DNA of 64,000 nt from Cherax quadricarinatus (taxonomy: Eukaryota; Arthropoda; Malacostraca; Decapoda; Parastacidae), in assembly GCF_038502225.1 (NCBI RefSeq), contig NC_091352.1:21127216-21191215 (forward strand), in the 5' to 3' direction. The position numbers were made by a program, and so were the translations under genes. The notes under the pieces are model-generated. The model searched no databases. It worked only from the letters and a program-made list of their open reading frames with translations, and was not told the DNA's origin. Positions 1-10,580 of the stretch are shown piece by piece; position 1 is the first letter of the stretch; every line of letters starts with the position of its first letter.

Positions 1-345
1 GTTAATGGTTTGATCCCCGGTAGAGGTGGAAACAATGGGGCATGTTTCCTTAAGACATCTGCTGTCCCTGTTTACCTAGCAGTAAGCAAGATGAGCAGGG
101 TGTTAGTCGACTGGTATGGGTCGCATCCTGGGGACAAAATTAACGCAATTGCCTGGAATTATTATAATCAAAAAGAAGCGCTAAGCCACAAGGGCTATAC
201 AGCAATTGCCTGGAATGCTCTGCATAACCAGGGGCTTTTTTTATAGTATGTCACTGATGTCAGCTATGATTTGTATAAGTTGTAACATGTACTTGTAGAA
301 ATAAGGCTAATTATTATATTATTATTATTATTATTGTTGTTATAT
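1..345 (+). mobile_element. tRNA-derived SINE, family S1, copy 1 (5' end outside window)
   Basis: The window opens inside a B-box-like segment (GGTTTGATCCCCGG at 7-20). A body shared with the copies at 671, 32376 and 39640 follows: the CATGTTTCCTT stretch, a GTTAGTCGACTGGT block and GGGTCGCATCCTGGG. The 3' part holds AATGCTCTGCATAACCAGGGG, GTCACTGATGTCAGCTATG and ACATGTACTTGTAG and ends in an (ATT)n tail near 310-345, as in the 32-kb copy. Bases 160-215 contain a piece resembling SINE-like family S2 (GAAGCGCTAAGCCACAAGGG), so this copy may be chimeric. Noncoding. Confidence 0.7.
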
Positions 346-429
346 TTCGTACTAGGTGATTATTCGTGAACAAAAAGTCAAGTGTATTTTCCAGTCTTGT
401 TGGCTCCACTATTTGCTGGTTTGAACTGA

Positions 430-2280
430 ATTTATTACCAAGATTCAGCAATTCACGTGTGTTAGAATTTTCCTCTGAGCTTCCTCCTGGGATTATCTCC
501 GCTATAACATTATATGTTACATTCTTCCATTGTATGTCTTAAATTTGAATCACCAAGATGCAAGATATATTTGCGGCTGTAGTTGGAAGATTTTGCAGAG
601 AGTAATAAATTTCCAATAACTGTTCCTTGTACTGTCGGGCATTTGCGTCTGGCTGCTTATATGAAACCACTATGGCCTGGGTTCGATTCCCAGCCAGAGT
701 AGAAACATTGGGCGTGTTTCTTTCCACCTGTTGTCTATGTTCCCCATCAGTAAAATGGGTACCTGAGTGTTAGTCGACTGGTGTGGGTCGCATCCTGGGA
801 CACTGACCTAAGGAGGCCTGGTCACAGACCGGGCCGCGGGGGCGTTGACCCCCGGAACTCTCTCCAGATAAACTCCAGATAAACTATGTTTATTGCCAAA
901 ACTTCAACTACATCATTTGTTGTGTTTAGTAATTCTGTGCAATTGAACGACTCTTAACACACAGGCAACCCCGTACTCCTCCTTGTTGCCTGTTTTCTTC
1001 TCTCACATCTAAATATGTTGTACCCTGTTATCTATATTTCATTGTCAAAGTGGTCTTTTGTGTGGGTGTCTGTGAACGCCACAGACATCGCATTTGACCA
1101 TACGAGTAATGGCTTAAGGTCCTGTATATTTTTAAACATTGTTGTTGTCGTATTGCTTGTTTGTTGGAGGATATTTTTTGTTGGCATTAGTATTTGTGGT
1201 TCTGGAGTGGTGGCCATTGGACATCTCTCATCCTACAAGGCTCGGAGGTGGTGGAATATTTTTAACCTGTCTTTCCATTTTTTTACTGTTTCCTAGCACT
1301 TAAAAATGTCTTGCCATTGAAGGGTTGCAGCTACTCTGTTTTTTCCCCAAGGTTTGTGGTATCTGTACCTCCTCGCTCCTTTCAAATGGCATGCAGGGCA
1401 GTTTTTCATTGTTTTTCATGGAATAATGTATAACACATTTAGGGTGAATATGTTAACAGGAGGTAGAACGACACATTCCTTTCTTCGGGAAGTCATGGCG
1501 TTTTTTTTTTATGTGGTTAAAGTTGCACATCTCATTCGTTTACCAGCATATCTCATTCCTACAGATACCTCATCATAGAATCTGCACAATTCTAATTTTA
1601 GCTGGTTAGAATTTGCGAAAGCTGAGTTCTCAAATGGTGCAGTTTCTAGATCTGCACTAACACTATCTTCCGCAAACGCACCCGAATCAGCAGCACAACA
1701 GCTATTACTGGAACTGTACCAACACCGTCCCCAGAAGCAGACTCCTGCGCTACTAAATCTCTAATGATGGCTGTGGTAAAGGCGATAGACGAGTTTCTAA
1801 TGGAGTCTCTATTAATGTCTGTAGCTTAATACTAGGGCTGAAGTCTGTGTAGAGTGTTGTTCCGCTTACATGTAATTTATTCAATGGTCTATAATCGTTT
1901 CTAAGTCTGCTGTAAAAGGGGCATTTAAATTCTGTTATGTTGGCAAGTCTTTCACATTCCAACTGTGTGGAAGTCGCCGCTTCAGTTTGATGGCTTTCTG
2001 TTCCTGTAACTTTTATTTCCTCCCATGTTCTACATATCTCCGGTAGACTACCTAGAAAAGGCCGTGTTTTCCTGTTTAATATTTCGTACCCTCCTTAGTA
2101 CTTTCCAAATCTTGCTCAAAGTCCAATGTCCTTATTGCACATCCAGAAGCACCTCTGATGGAAGCGGAGATATGATGTTTAGAAGAGTATAAGTCACATG
2201 TAATTCTTGTTTTTTTCTCCATGACCTCTTCACACGTTCCACAAGTATTCCTGCATGCTATGTTGTCCATATCTTATGAA
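430..2280 (-). pseudogene. Decayed CR1/L2-type LINE: ORF1-like region and start of endonuclease
   Basis: Read on the minus strand, 900-1060 encodes a phrase like GYNIFRCERR followed by ESFNCTELL and DVVEVLAINI. This resembles the early part of the apurinic-type endonuclease of CR1/Jockey-like LINEs, where a G-Y-x-L-F-R-x-D-R block is followed by a strand ending in V-x-x-I-x-I. Bases 1060-2280 upstream contain cysteine/histidine-rich scraps (for example CPACHLKG near 1390) that could be the remains of a nucleic-acid-binding ORF1. Stops and frameshifts are frequent and no open frame exceeds about 70 codons. SINE S1 at 671-890 interrupts it. Clade assignment is tentative; an old, dead copy is the simplest reading. 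Confidence 0.45.
671..890 (+). mobile_element. tRNA-derived SINE, family S1, copy 2
   Basis: A clear B box (GGGTTCGATTCCC at about 678-690) is followed by the shared S1 body: GAAACATTGGGCGTGTTTC, CCCCATCAGTAAAATGGGTA, GTTAGTCGACTGGTGTGGG, then a GC-rich end (CCGGGCCGCGGGGGCGTTGA) and a repeated CTCCAGATAAA tail at 866-883. The GC-rich end differs from copies 1 and 3, so at least two 3' variants exist. It lies inside the LINE remnant around it. Confidence 0.72.
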
Positions 2281-2360
2281 CAATCTGAGTACCTAGGAAA
2301 CTTGGTTTCCGTTGATATGTGCTATAGCATTAATAATCCTCTCACCCTAGGTACATGTGA

Positions 2361-2600
2361 ACGTGTAGATGAATGGTTCAGAGAACCGACAAGTTGATAA
2401 ATTAGACACATGTGCAACACTTCGGTATCTTTATTGAGGAAGCGTTTCGCCACACAGTGGCTTCATTAATCCAAACAAAGGAGAATGATGAAGAACAGGA
2501 GTTTGAGGTAATATGTCCCTCAGCCTCGAGTCGAGATTGATGGACAACCTGAGGACTCCTATTATTTATGCGCCTTGATGTGAAGCCAAGGATAAAAGAA
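2361..2600 (-). mobile_element. Penelope-like end (pLTR-like) with hammerhead-like hairpin
   Basis: On the minus strand the order is TTAATGA (2463-2469), one A, stem GCCAC/GTGGC (2449-2453 with 2457-2461, 3-base loop), GAAA (2445-2448), CGCTTCC, then an AATAAAGATACC-like stretch and GTTGCACATGTGTC. The same order recurs at 26.9, 27.4 and 30.3 kb. By analogy with the GIY-YIG-bearing copy at 46.8 kb this is a solo Penelope-like terminal segment. Boundaries are approximate. Confidence 0.5.
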
Positions 2601-3330
2601 GTTAGAGAGTATCACTATAAGGTGAGACGTCAGTATGCTAGAAAGTAAAATGTGGTGTTTCCCAAGGATCATTTCTAGGAACACAAATGTTCATAGTATT
2701 CGTGAACGACCTCCCTACCAGAGGAAACTAAGTGATATTCGTCACTGTTTGTAAATGTAAAACTAATGAGAATAATATCAGGAAAGAACAGTGACAAACA
2801 TCAGGGAAACCTTAAAAGACTACAGATGTGTACAGATAAGTGGCTTCTTGTTTGGAATTCCAGCAAATGCAATGTAATACGAGCTGCAGAAGATGAAGGT
2901 ATACCGGACACCGAGCACATACCCGATAGTGTAAAAGATCTGCGGAGTAATGTAATGCTTAGCATATACGTAAACTGCTTAATGTTTGCGTCATATGAAG
3001 ATTAGCAAACATCAGAATATCATTCGGGAACTTTAAGAAGCCTTCAGAGCCTTGTAAACCACATATGTTACGTCAGTTAATTGAATACCCGGCCCAAGCA
3101 ATGGGTCTTCAGCTTCAAAGTGCTATGAATTGAGGAATTAATAGAGCACATAGGGACAGACTGGTTGAGTTATGGAAGATGAAGATACATATGAGCAATT
3201 GGGATGTAAAGAAGTATTTAAGTCTCAAAGTGGTTGAAAAATGAATTGATTCATTGATGGAGGCAAACTTAAAACACACAGCATCAAGATCAGATATAAA
3301 AAGAGGTCAAGAGATCAGCAGTCAGTGATG
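2600..3330 (+). pseudogene. Decayed LINE reverse transcriptase, C-terminal half
   Basis: Across three frames the plus strand retains a worn VVFPKDHF-like B motif (2650-2680) and VNVKLMRIISG, corresponding to the bases after a FADD catalytic box (2745-2775). NLKRLQMCTDKWLLVWNSSKCNVIR (quoted in part: NLKRLQMCTDKW) then matches the thumb-proximal block of CR1/Jockey-like reverse transcriptases, where a tryptophan-rich helix precedes a K-C-x-V-x-x motif. The 79-codon open stretch at 2766-3005 is its longest intact piece. The catalytic aspartates are not recognisable. An old, inactive copy, probably of a different subfamily from the CR1-like family A copies at 20-41 kb. Confidence 0.55.
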
Positions 3331-3716
3331 CCTATCAGAGTAATCTATGAGACAGAGCCAGGAGGTGAGTCTCGACTCCCGCAAACAAATCGAGGATTAC
3401 AAATCGTTAAATACACACAGGTAGGTAGAAGCACTCGTCGTAATTTTAAGAGTGACTGAATGAAGCGCCTGAAGATGCACCACCAGACGCTGGAGTATTT
3501 GGCAATCCATTTTCGCCATCTATTGATCACACTCAGCTGTTTGTAAGTATCCGCAGCCATTTAACAAGGAAAGGAATTAATATTGTTATGGCCTTTTTAA
3601 TATTGTCATGAGCCTTTTTATCGTACTGAATTCACATTCTTGTGTCTTGTCTCCTCGACATAGTGATATATCTTATGTTTTAGTGAATAAAAAGAGACTG
3701 TCTACTGAAAAAAAAA
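3330..3716 (+). other. Possible retroposed 3' end with poly(A)
   Basis: An AATAAA-type signal (GTGAATAAAAAG, about 3683-3694) lies some 20 bases before an A9 run at 3709-3716, the spacing of a polyadenylated transcript. No coding homology was recognised upstream in this segment, so it may be the 3' tail of the preceding LINE or a retrocopy of an unknown transcript. Confidence 0.3.
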
Positions 3717-4190
3717 CGTGAAGGCCCTAACGTTATGCTCACCACCAAGCTATAAAGCAATGTATGAAAATATTCGGTCAAAAAGCAGGAGAAAACCTAT
3801 TGGGTGACAAAACGTTCAGCTAGAGAAAAACGTTAAACTAAAAGAAGGAGCCAACATACTGGGTGGAAACTTTCCCCAATGAAAAGGAAATACCGTAATC
3901 AGTTTCAACATTCAGTCAACGTATTAGTTGCTGCTGGTTGACTGACTGAAAACGTTCAATCAACCACCAGGTGATAACGTAGCGGGTGAAAACATTCAGC
4001 CAACCACCAGAAAATAACGTCTCCGTTGATACACAGTTGTTAGAAAATCTCCGCTCCGCGTTCCGATATATAAATATATTCTGCAGTGTAAATACCATCT
4101 TAGGGATTCCTTTTAGTAGGCTCGAGAGCTCTTCTAGATTTCGAAATCTGTGTGAAATTGGAAAAATATTCCGAACGTAATATTTTTTGG
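3717..4190. other. Unassigned AT-rich stretch with weak ~35-bp periodicity
   Basis: Phrases such as GGGTGACAAAACGTTCAGC, GGGTGGAAAC and GGGTGAAAACATTCAGCC recur loosely between 3790 and 4020, suggesting a very degenerate tandem repeat. A 124-codon minus-strand frame across it has no recognisable motif and is not called a gene. Confidence 0.3.
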
Positions 4191-4194
4191 TTGG

Positions 4195-4925
4195 CAAATG
4201 CAATAGCCCAGACGTCCGTTCAATACACGGGTTGACGGCGGGGAGAGAGGCAAGAACACGGAGTGTTAGGATAAAGACAGGCAAGAACACGGGTTCTCAG
4301 GAGGAAGATAGGCAAGAACACTGGTTCTCAAGATAAACACGGCTTCTCCAAAAGGACACAGGAAGGAACACGGGTTCTCACAAAGACGACAGGCAGGAAC
4401 ACGGCTTCTCAGGATGAAGACACTCAGGAACACGGGTCTATTACCCAAGGAAAGACAGGAACACTGTTGTACTACTTAGGGAGAGCAAAAACACTGGCAT
4501 ACTACCCATGGGGAAGCAATAACATTGGTACATTACGCAGGGGGAGGCAAGAACACTGGTACACTACCCAGGGGAAAGCAAGAACACTGGCACACTACCC
4601 AGAAGAAGACAGGAACACTGGTACACTACCCATAGGAAAGCAAGAGCACTGGTACACTTCTCAGGAGAAGACAAGAACACTGGTACACTAACCAGGGGAG
4701 GCAAGAAAACTGGTACACTACCCAGGGAAGGCAAGAACACTGGTACCCTTCCCAAGAGGAAGCAAAAACACTGGTTCACTACCCAGAAGGAACAAGAACA
4801 CTGTTACACTACCCAGGAGAAGATAAGAACACTGGTGCATTACCCAGGGGGAAACAAGAATACTGGTCCACTACTCAGGAGAAGCAAGAACACTGGTACA
4901 CTACCCAGGGGAAGCAAGAATCTGG
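4195..4925. repeat. 31-bp minisatellite, about 23 units
   Basis: The unit centres on AAGAACACTGGTACACTACC followed by a purine-rich AGGGGAAGC half. The left third (4195-4440) carries a divergent version built on GAACACGGGTTCTCAGGA with the same period, and the right two thirds are more uniform. Open frames on both strands follow from the repeat and are not genes. Confidence 0.85.
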
Positions 4926-5037
4926 GTTTACAGTGGCTGAGGTTCTGGGAGACTATTCTGAGAAACACGAAGTAACCGGAAATGGAATTAAAGAAGACAA
5001 TCTTTGCTGCCGTGGTTGTTATTGCCTGCTGTCTTAG

Positions 5038-5204
5038 AGTGTGTGTGAGAGAGAGAGACAGAGAGACAGAGAGACAGAGAGACAGACAGACAGACAGACA
5101 CAGACAGACACAGACAGACACAGACAGACACAGACACAGACAGACAGACAGAGAATGTTTGCTTGTGCGTATCCTTGAGTGTGTCTGTGTGTCCATGTGT
5201 GATT
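5038..5204. repeat. Compound microsatellite (GA, GACA, ACAG) beside a CR1-like 3' end
   Basis: GAGAGA, GACAGAGA and CACAGACAGA motifs run from 5048 to about 5152, then a TGTG-rich stretch leads into the 3' end of the minus-strand CR1-like fragment at 5205. Arginine/threonine-rich open frames here come from the repeat. Confidence 0.85.
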
Positions 5205-5674
5205 CTGTGTATTCACCTAAATGCTCCCTTATATGTGGTTCAATCAGTCGATTCACAGCTCCTGTCCCAGCCTCTTCGTGGTCGCTACTAGCTCCACTCT
5301 CTACCGGCTTCAACAGCTTTATCGTAACTCTTCTTGAAGCTATGTATGGATCCCTCTTCTACCAGTACACTCTCCAGATTGTTCAACTTCCTAACAACTC
5401 TAAGGCTGAAGAAATACTTCCTAACATTCCTATGACTCGTCTCAGTTTACAACTTCCAGTTGTGTCCTCGTGTTCCTATTTCTTTTCACTGAAACATTAC
5501 GTTACTTGTTCACCGTATCAGTTTCTCTCATTTTTTATGTCGTTATCATATCACCCTAGTACTCCTGTCCTCCAGTGTCATCAGCTTGAGTTCCCTTAAC
5601 CTCTCCTCATTGGACATACCCCTTAGCTCCGGGACTAGTCGTGTTGCAAATATCTGTATTTTCTCCAATTTCTT

Positions 5675-5677
<3 letters not shown>
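5205..5677 (-). pseudogene. CR1-like LINE family A, copy 1: 3' fragment
   Basis: The minus strand matches the copies at 20.8, 23.6, 34.4 and 57.0 kb block by block: TATTCACCTAAAT at the 3' end, a segment encoding the SxGARSxD-like terminal region, the LPNNS-type block complementary to TTCCTAACAACTCTAAGG, and the region complementary to GGACATACCCCTTAGCTCCG, which encodes the ELxGMSYEERL helix of CR1 reverse transcriptases. Only about 470 bases of 3' coding and untranslated sequence remain. It is truncated on the right at the GT array (5678) and its 3' tail faces the microsatellite on the left. Inactive. Confidence 0.75.

Positions 5678-5766
<89 letters not shown>
5678..5766. repeat. (GT)n microsatellite, ~44 units
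   Basis: Uninterrupted GT dinucleotides at the truncated 5' end of CR1-like copy 1. Confidence 0.97.
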
Positions 5767-5768
<2 letters not shown>

Positions 5769-6660
5769 TGGTAAGCGTCATTGCATCAGTTTTATGACAT
5801 AGTTCTCTAATTGTATGATATTTTTTCAAGCTTATAAAGACTCATATTAAGTACTATGGCAACACTTTAATATTTGCCATTTTCTTCCAGCTGTTAAAAT
5901 AACAATACTCTTTCTCAAATTAACAATGAATTTTTCTTATCATTTATAGCGTTTTGTAATGAGCTTATTTATTGCTAAGAAAACAATAATTCTAAGTGCT
6001 GAGAAGTGTAAGTGCTCAGAACTGCTGTTCTGCTTGAACAACACTCTCTAACTTGTTTAATTGCTTCGTAACTTAAGGGCGGCTGGACTTCCCTAGGTAA
6101 CCTCCAGATGCACACCCTTTACACTCAGTCAACCTGAGCCGTGTTCAGGTCTCTGTGAAACAGACACATACAGTAACACATCACTTGCACTATGTCATGA
6201 GTTGGTCTTAATCTCAGGTACTTGTTTATACTCAGTTATTTTTGTGTTGCACTTGCAACTTTGCTGTGATCTTTGTATCTTCATATTATTTGTCTTGTGG
6301 AGACTTTCTGATAGATTTCTTACGTGGGGTGATGTACTTCTACTCACTGCATGCACAAAGGTAAGTTCTGTTTTGTTACTACTGTACATTGTTCTTCTTA
6401 CCTGGAATACTGGAGATTGACTTGACTGTCACTCAAAACCTCCTTCTAAAGTCAATCATTTTTGGTACAAGACGTATTTGTGAGATAAAGTAAACTTCTT
6501 TAATTCTCCTTTGTCTTACCATACTGGTGTTGAAAAAGATATTATAAGATGTAAAGATAGGATAAATATGCACTTCTTTGTTTAGTATATTCCAAGACTG
6601 GTGTTTAAAATAGTCATTCAGTTTGTGATTGGAGTGTGATTGTTTACCGCACACCCTGCT
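5767..6660. other. Unassigned, no gene recognised
   Basis: AT-rich sequence without repeats shared elsewhere in the window. Short open frames (about 60-90 codons) on both strands show no domain and no codon pattern I can support. Confidence 0.4.
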
Positions 6661-6686
6661 AGAATAGACGATTATTTCAAGCACTA

Positions 6687-6851
6687 TTATTATTATAATC
6701 AAGGGGGAAGCGCTAAACCCGGAGGATTATACAGCGCCTGGGGGGGGGGGGATGTGGAAGGCATTCAGGCTTAATTCGGGGAACTGGAGCACAGATCCAA
6801 TTCCCTAAATCAAGAGCCCCTCACCAACATCAAGGAACCTTCCTTGAGGGG
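6687..6851 (-). mobile_element. SINE-like family S2, copy 1, with 13-bp target-site duplication
   Basis: The direct repeat ATTTCAAGCACTA occurs at 6674-6686 and 6852-6864 and brackets the element exactly. The body contains GGGGGAAGCGCTAAACCCGG, GGATTATACAGCGCCTGGGG, TTCGGGGAACTGGAGCACAG and CATCAAGGAACCTTCCTTGA. On the minus strand it ends in (AATAAT)n, a SINE-like tail, so I orient it minus. No clear A/B boxes. A near-identical copy is at 13128 and an older one at 32925. Confidence 0.8.
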
Positions 6852-7228
6852 ATTTCAAGCACTAGCAGTAAGGAAAACAATGAATTTCCTCTTATGACTT
6901 GACGTTATCTGACCTGTTAACAATGTCATCTTTATCATCTCTGGGAAAAACGCTTCCTCTGTCTCTCCTATCCCTCCCACTTTCCAGATGTCTGATGTGA
7001 GAGTCTCTGGCAATGAGTATGTTCTTACAATGACTTCTTGAAGTGTTCAATGTATTGGTCTCCTTGTCAACAGTCGAATACTCGTCCTGGACGAACAGCA
7101 AAGTGGTTTCTGTTCTTCACACTTGCTTCGTCAATCTTTTTCCATTTCATTTTCCACCCTCTCCTGGAAAACATTTTCCAGTCGCTCCGACCAACCATTT
7201 TACATTGATTATTTCCCTTAAAGATCGA

Positions 7229-7817
7229 AAAGGCACAATACCGTGACTGGAACAATAAACAAATAACCATCATCGTCATTTGTCTGTTATTACCCTCATC
7301 CTCCCACTTATTAGATACAAAATTTCTCATTCTTCAATCTGAGTATTAGAACCTCTTCCTTTGCAGTTCTCAGCTCTTTCATGTTTATTAATTTTATTTA
7401 TATTTACTATTATCAAAACGAAGCGCTAAACCCACAAGGGAAGCATGTTTCACAGCTTATTAAAACAATCACACACCTAAGCCTAGTGGACCACGCAATT
7501 TTCCCAGACAACTGACCCATGGAAAGTGACTGATATGTGCTGAACAATGTATCATGGAAGATACATGGTGATACACATCGAAGGATTCTTGCTTAATGAC
7601 ACATAGTCAAAGATATGCAGTGAAGAATAATGCACATATAACCCGCACGCTGGAGAAATAATCTTCATGACGACATTTCGGTCCAACTTGGATCCTTAAC
7701 TAGTCACACAGTGTGACCAGTTAATGGTCCAAGTCGGACCGAAACGTCGTCATCATAAAGTTTCTCCTACGTGCGGGTCATTTTTATATTCTTCCAGTCA
7801 TGGTATTGTGCCTTTGT
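7229..7817. mobile_element. Fold-back pair of Penelope-like ends with hammerhead-like hairpin
   Basis: Two nested inverted repeats are visible. The outer pair is AAAGGCACAATACCGTGACTGG-like at 7229-7252 and its complement at 7795-7817. The inner arms run 7639-7700 against 7712-7783 around AGTCACACAGTGTGACC. The right arm carries TTAATG, stem GGTCC/GGACC (7726-7730 and 7736-7740, loop AAGTC) and GAAACG (7741-7746). The left arm holds the complement with a few changes. No coding sequence remains. Confidence 0.55.
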
Positions 7818-8017
7818 GTTGCTAATGAAGAATACATGATAAAGAAGACAGGCTAAAGAGTACACGCTCTAGGATGCAAGAGAGGGATACATACAGGATA
7901 CATAAATGAGGATACAGCTGAGCAAATATTTCATACGAGTGGAGAGAAGAGCTCTCTTGGGGTGTCTTCCTTCGAAAAAGAGAGCAGCTTTAACTATCGT
8001 TTATCACACGTTGAAGC

Positions 8018-8172
8018 TGGTCTCTCCCGTTGACCAACCCCATTGACCACTACCGTTGACCACCGTTAACCACTACCGTTGACCAACCCCGTTGACCACT
8101 ACCGTTAACCACCACCGTTGACCAACCCCGTTGACCACCACCATTGATCACCACCAGTGACCAACCCCGTTG
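8018..8172. repeat. Short tandem repeat of a CCGTTGACCA motif
   Basis: CCGTTGACCA, CCGTTAACCA and related decamers recur about every 10-20 bases. The 156-codon minus-strand frame across it and the next segment is repeat-derived (RGWSTVVVNGGG-like periods). Confidence 0.8.
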
Positions 8173-8690
8173 CATCTGGTCACTCTTATTGTAGTAGGCT
8201 ACTCCTGCAGAACTGCTACCATTGCAAAAGCTTACCTGCGTTCCAAGAGATTGCTTCCATTGCAACACATCACTCATTGTAGCAGCTATCTGCCAATGCA
8301 ACACCACAGTACTGTTGCAATGGGACAATACCACTGTAATATCTCGGTATCGCTGGAACTGGACATTATAATTCCAGAATGGCACTTCCGTTGCCACAGG
8401 GCACTTTCTGTTGCAACAATACAGAACCGCTTTCGCATAACACGATAATGTACCCGAGCTATACCACTGCAACCGGCGATTATAGCTGCAACAGGGAACT
8501 ACTGTTGCCACAGGATACAACTGTCGATACAGAACTACAGTTGCAACAACTCACTAAATTTTGAATATGACCGTTGAAGTAGATCACCTCCGTTGTAACT
8601 GTACACAACCGTTACAGCACCAATATACTGCTCCAACGGGACACTACCATTACAACATTGTTCTACCGTTGCAACAAGACAGGTGAGTAC
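8173..8690. repeat. Degenerate repeat built on GTTGCAACA
   Basis: GTTGCAACAA, GTTGCCACAGG and CTGCAACAGGGA variants recur at irregular 20-35 base spacing. It appears to continue beyond the CA array to about 9160. No protein feature recognised. Confidence 0.55.
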
Positions 8691-8706
8691 AAATAGGCGA
8701 GTGTAT

Positions 8707-8737
8707 ACACACACACACACACACACGTTCACACGCA

Positions 8738-8791
<54 letters not shown>

Positions 8792-8834
8792 CACACGCGC
8801 ACACACGCACGCACACACGCACACACACACACAC

Positions 8835-8897
<63 letters not shown>
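8707..8897. repeat. Compound (CA)n / (CGCA)n microsatellite
   Basis: CA runs at 8707-8726, 8757-8788 and 8842-8897 are interrupted by CGCA blocks and two GTTCACACG interruptions, suggesting duplication of a segment within the array. Confidence 0.95.
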
Positions 8898-8899
<2 letters not shown>

Positions 8900-9062
8900 G
8901 AGTATATCTCAGATCTGAAAAACGGACCAAGATGGCGGATGGATTATCTCTAACACTGACGGGTGTAAACAAATTATTTCCATAAACAACCTATTGCAGC
9001 GAGGTTTCAACCGTTAAGATGCAACAGAAGTGACGCAGCTGAATGATTTCAACGGCAGTGAC

Positions 9063-9190
9063 CTCTTACAATGGTACAGTTGTTTTTCAAAAGCAATAGG
9101 TTGTTGGAGTAGTTGTGATCTTCAGCAACAGTATTGTCCCGTTACGGTACAACATATTGCTTTTGAAAAACAACTGTACCATTGTAAGAG
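9063..9190. repeat. Perfect 36-bp inverted repeat with 56-base spacer
   Basis: Bases 9063-9098 are the exact reverse complement of 9155-9190. The arms start CTCTTACAATGGTACAG. Flanking and spacer sequence is GTTGCAACA-type repeat. Function unknown; a recent inverted duplication or fold-back element is likely. Confidence 0.9.
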
Positions 9191-9540
9191 CGTCATGAGA
9201 CGCTCCCTAACCACTTAAAAAGTGAATAAACCTTTTTGAGTTACTGAAAGACGTAATTTCTTCAAAGGCTCATAACTTTACTAGACAAGGGTATTATCCC
9301 AATGTCCGTTAAATCATAATAAGATTAAATTACCATTAAAAAAGCACTAAAGTATTCTAGAATACACAGAAAATAAGTACTGTACACACAGTTTAGATAC
9401 TGTAATAAACATTGACGAAAAGAGTTAAAAGTACAATTTAACCAGTGGATGTTGCCCATAATTTTAAAAATCCGTTATATGTGTCAGTTATATCAAGGGT
9501 TTACTATAGAATTCATTCGTGCTGCTTGCAAAAGTTACCC
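9191..9540. other. AT-rich stretch, nothing recognised
   Basis: No repeat shared with the rest of the window and no open frame with a motif. Confidence 0.4.
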
Positions 9541-9544
9541 AAAG

Positions 9545-9720
9545 GTAATCTGGGAAAATTGTTTGCCAATGACACGAAAATTGGTCGTTAAATAACTTCT
9601 ACGAACAATAGTAAGCTACAGGATGATTTAGATAGGCTGTTGCTTTGGTCGGGAAAGTGGAAGAAGCAGATTAATATACACAAATACATGATGCAATTCG
9701 AGGGTAAGCTGAGTGGTGAC
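9545..9720 (+). pseudogene. LINE reverse-transcriptase fragment (after the FADD box)
   Basis: The plus strand encodes, with one stop, a phrase readable as LFANDTKIGR, ITSTNNSKLQDDLDRLLLWSGKW and KKQINIHKYM. This matches the CR1/L2-type block running from the catalytic F-A-D-D-T-K into the D-L-D-x-L-x-x-W-S-x-x-W helix. The second catalytic residue reads N-D rather than D-D. Only about 60 residues survive. It is a fossil fragment with no detectable flanking LINE sequence. Confidence 0.55.
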
Positions 9721-10397
9721 AGACATTGCCCTTTTAAAGCAAGATGTAATTCGGTTGCTGTGGGGTCTGAAGAATACATTCCCCAGTATTGCATAACCCT
9801 CGTCCTTTGTGTCTCAATGCACGTTATTGGAATAATGCAGAGTGCCGCATAAACTGATAATGCGTTTAAATATTTGCAATAAGAACTTGAAGGGACTCAA
9901 AAGAGCCACCACCAGTCGCTATATTTTGTTTTTTCTCATTTCTATTACTTTATCATAAACCATTAACAGGTTTGTAAGACAAGATTTACCCTCTTAAAAC
10001 GTGCTGGATGTTGTTTGTAAAGCTGCTCCTCTCCAGATGATCTACTCTTCTGATTGTCTTCACTCTTGCTTTTCACAGTATGCCTATAGTTTAATGCAGC
10101 TTGTCGCCCCCTTTCTTAAATTCGGGGATTTTATTTGCAAACTTCCACACGTTGACCCTCGGAACAACCTGCAGGTAGACTCTGGGTAGGTAGGCCTTTG
10201 GTACTTATCTTATATCAATCGATTTGTTAGTTTATGCCATTTATGTGCCATTTATGTGCTGAAACTTAATCATGAATTATTGCTCTTGACTGGGAAAGGG
10301 GGACGGGGCTTAAAATAGGCAAAATGGAATGGAAACATATTGTACATCACTGACAAGCTGTGAATGAGACAATTGTCGAAAGAATCTTCATTAAAGA

Positions 10398-10580
10398 ATA
10401 AAAAAGGAACAATACAGTGACTGGAACAATACACAAATAAAAATTTTTTGGCCCGACTTGGACCGATGAGTAGTTAATGGTCGAAGTCGGACTGAAACAT
10501 CGCGTATGTCTGGAGTTTTATGACACTCTGATCGCGAGTTCTAACCCCGCCCGTGGTATGGTTTGTGTGTGGGTTACTTG
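10398..10580 (+). mobile_element. Penelope-like end fragment joined to a tRNA-like SINE fragment
   Basis: GGAACAATACAGTGACTGG (10398-10417) repeats the outer arm of the 7.2-7.8 kb fold-back. GTTAATGGTCGAAGTCGGACTGAAACAT (10473-10500, quoted in part: GTTAATGGTC, GGACTGAAAC) is a degraded form of its hairpin. From 10525 a tRNA-like B box follows (GCGAGTTCTAACCCCGCCCG), the segment seen in the fold-backs at 13.5 and 29.5 kb. So two repeat types are fused here. Confidence 0.5.

Noticed and set aside
8050..8520. 156-codon minus-strand frame as a secreted repeat protein
   Set aside because: It spans two simple repeats (CCGTTGACCA and GTTGCAACA types). Its periodic residues follow the DNA repeat and no homologous domain is visible.
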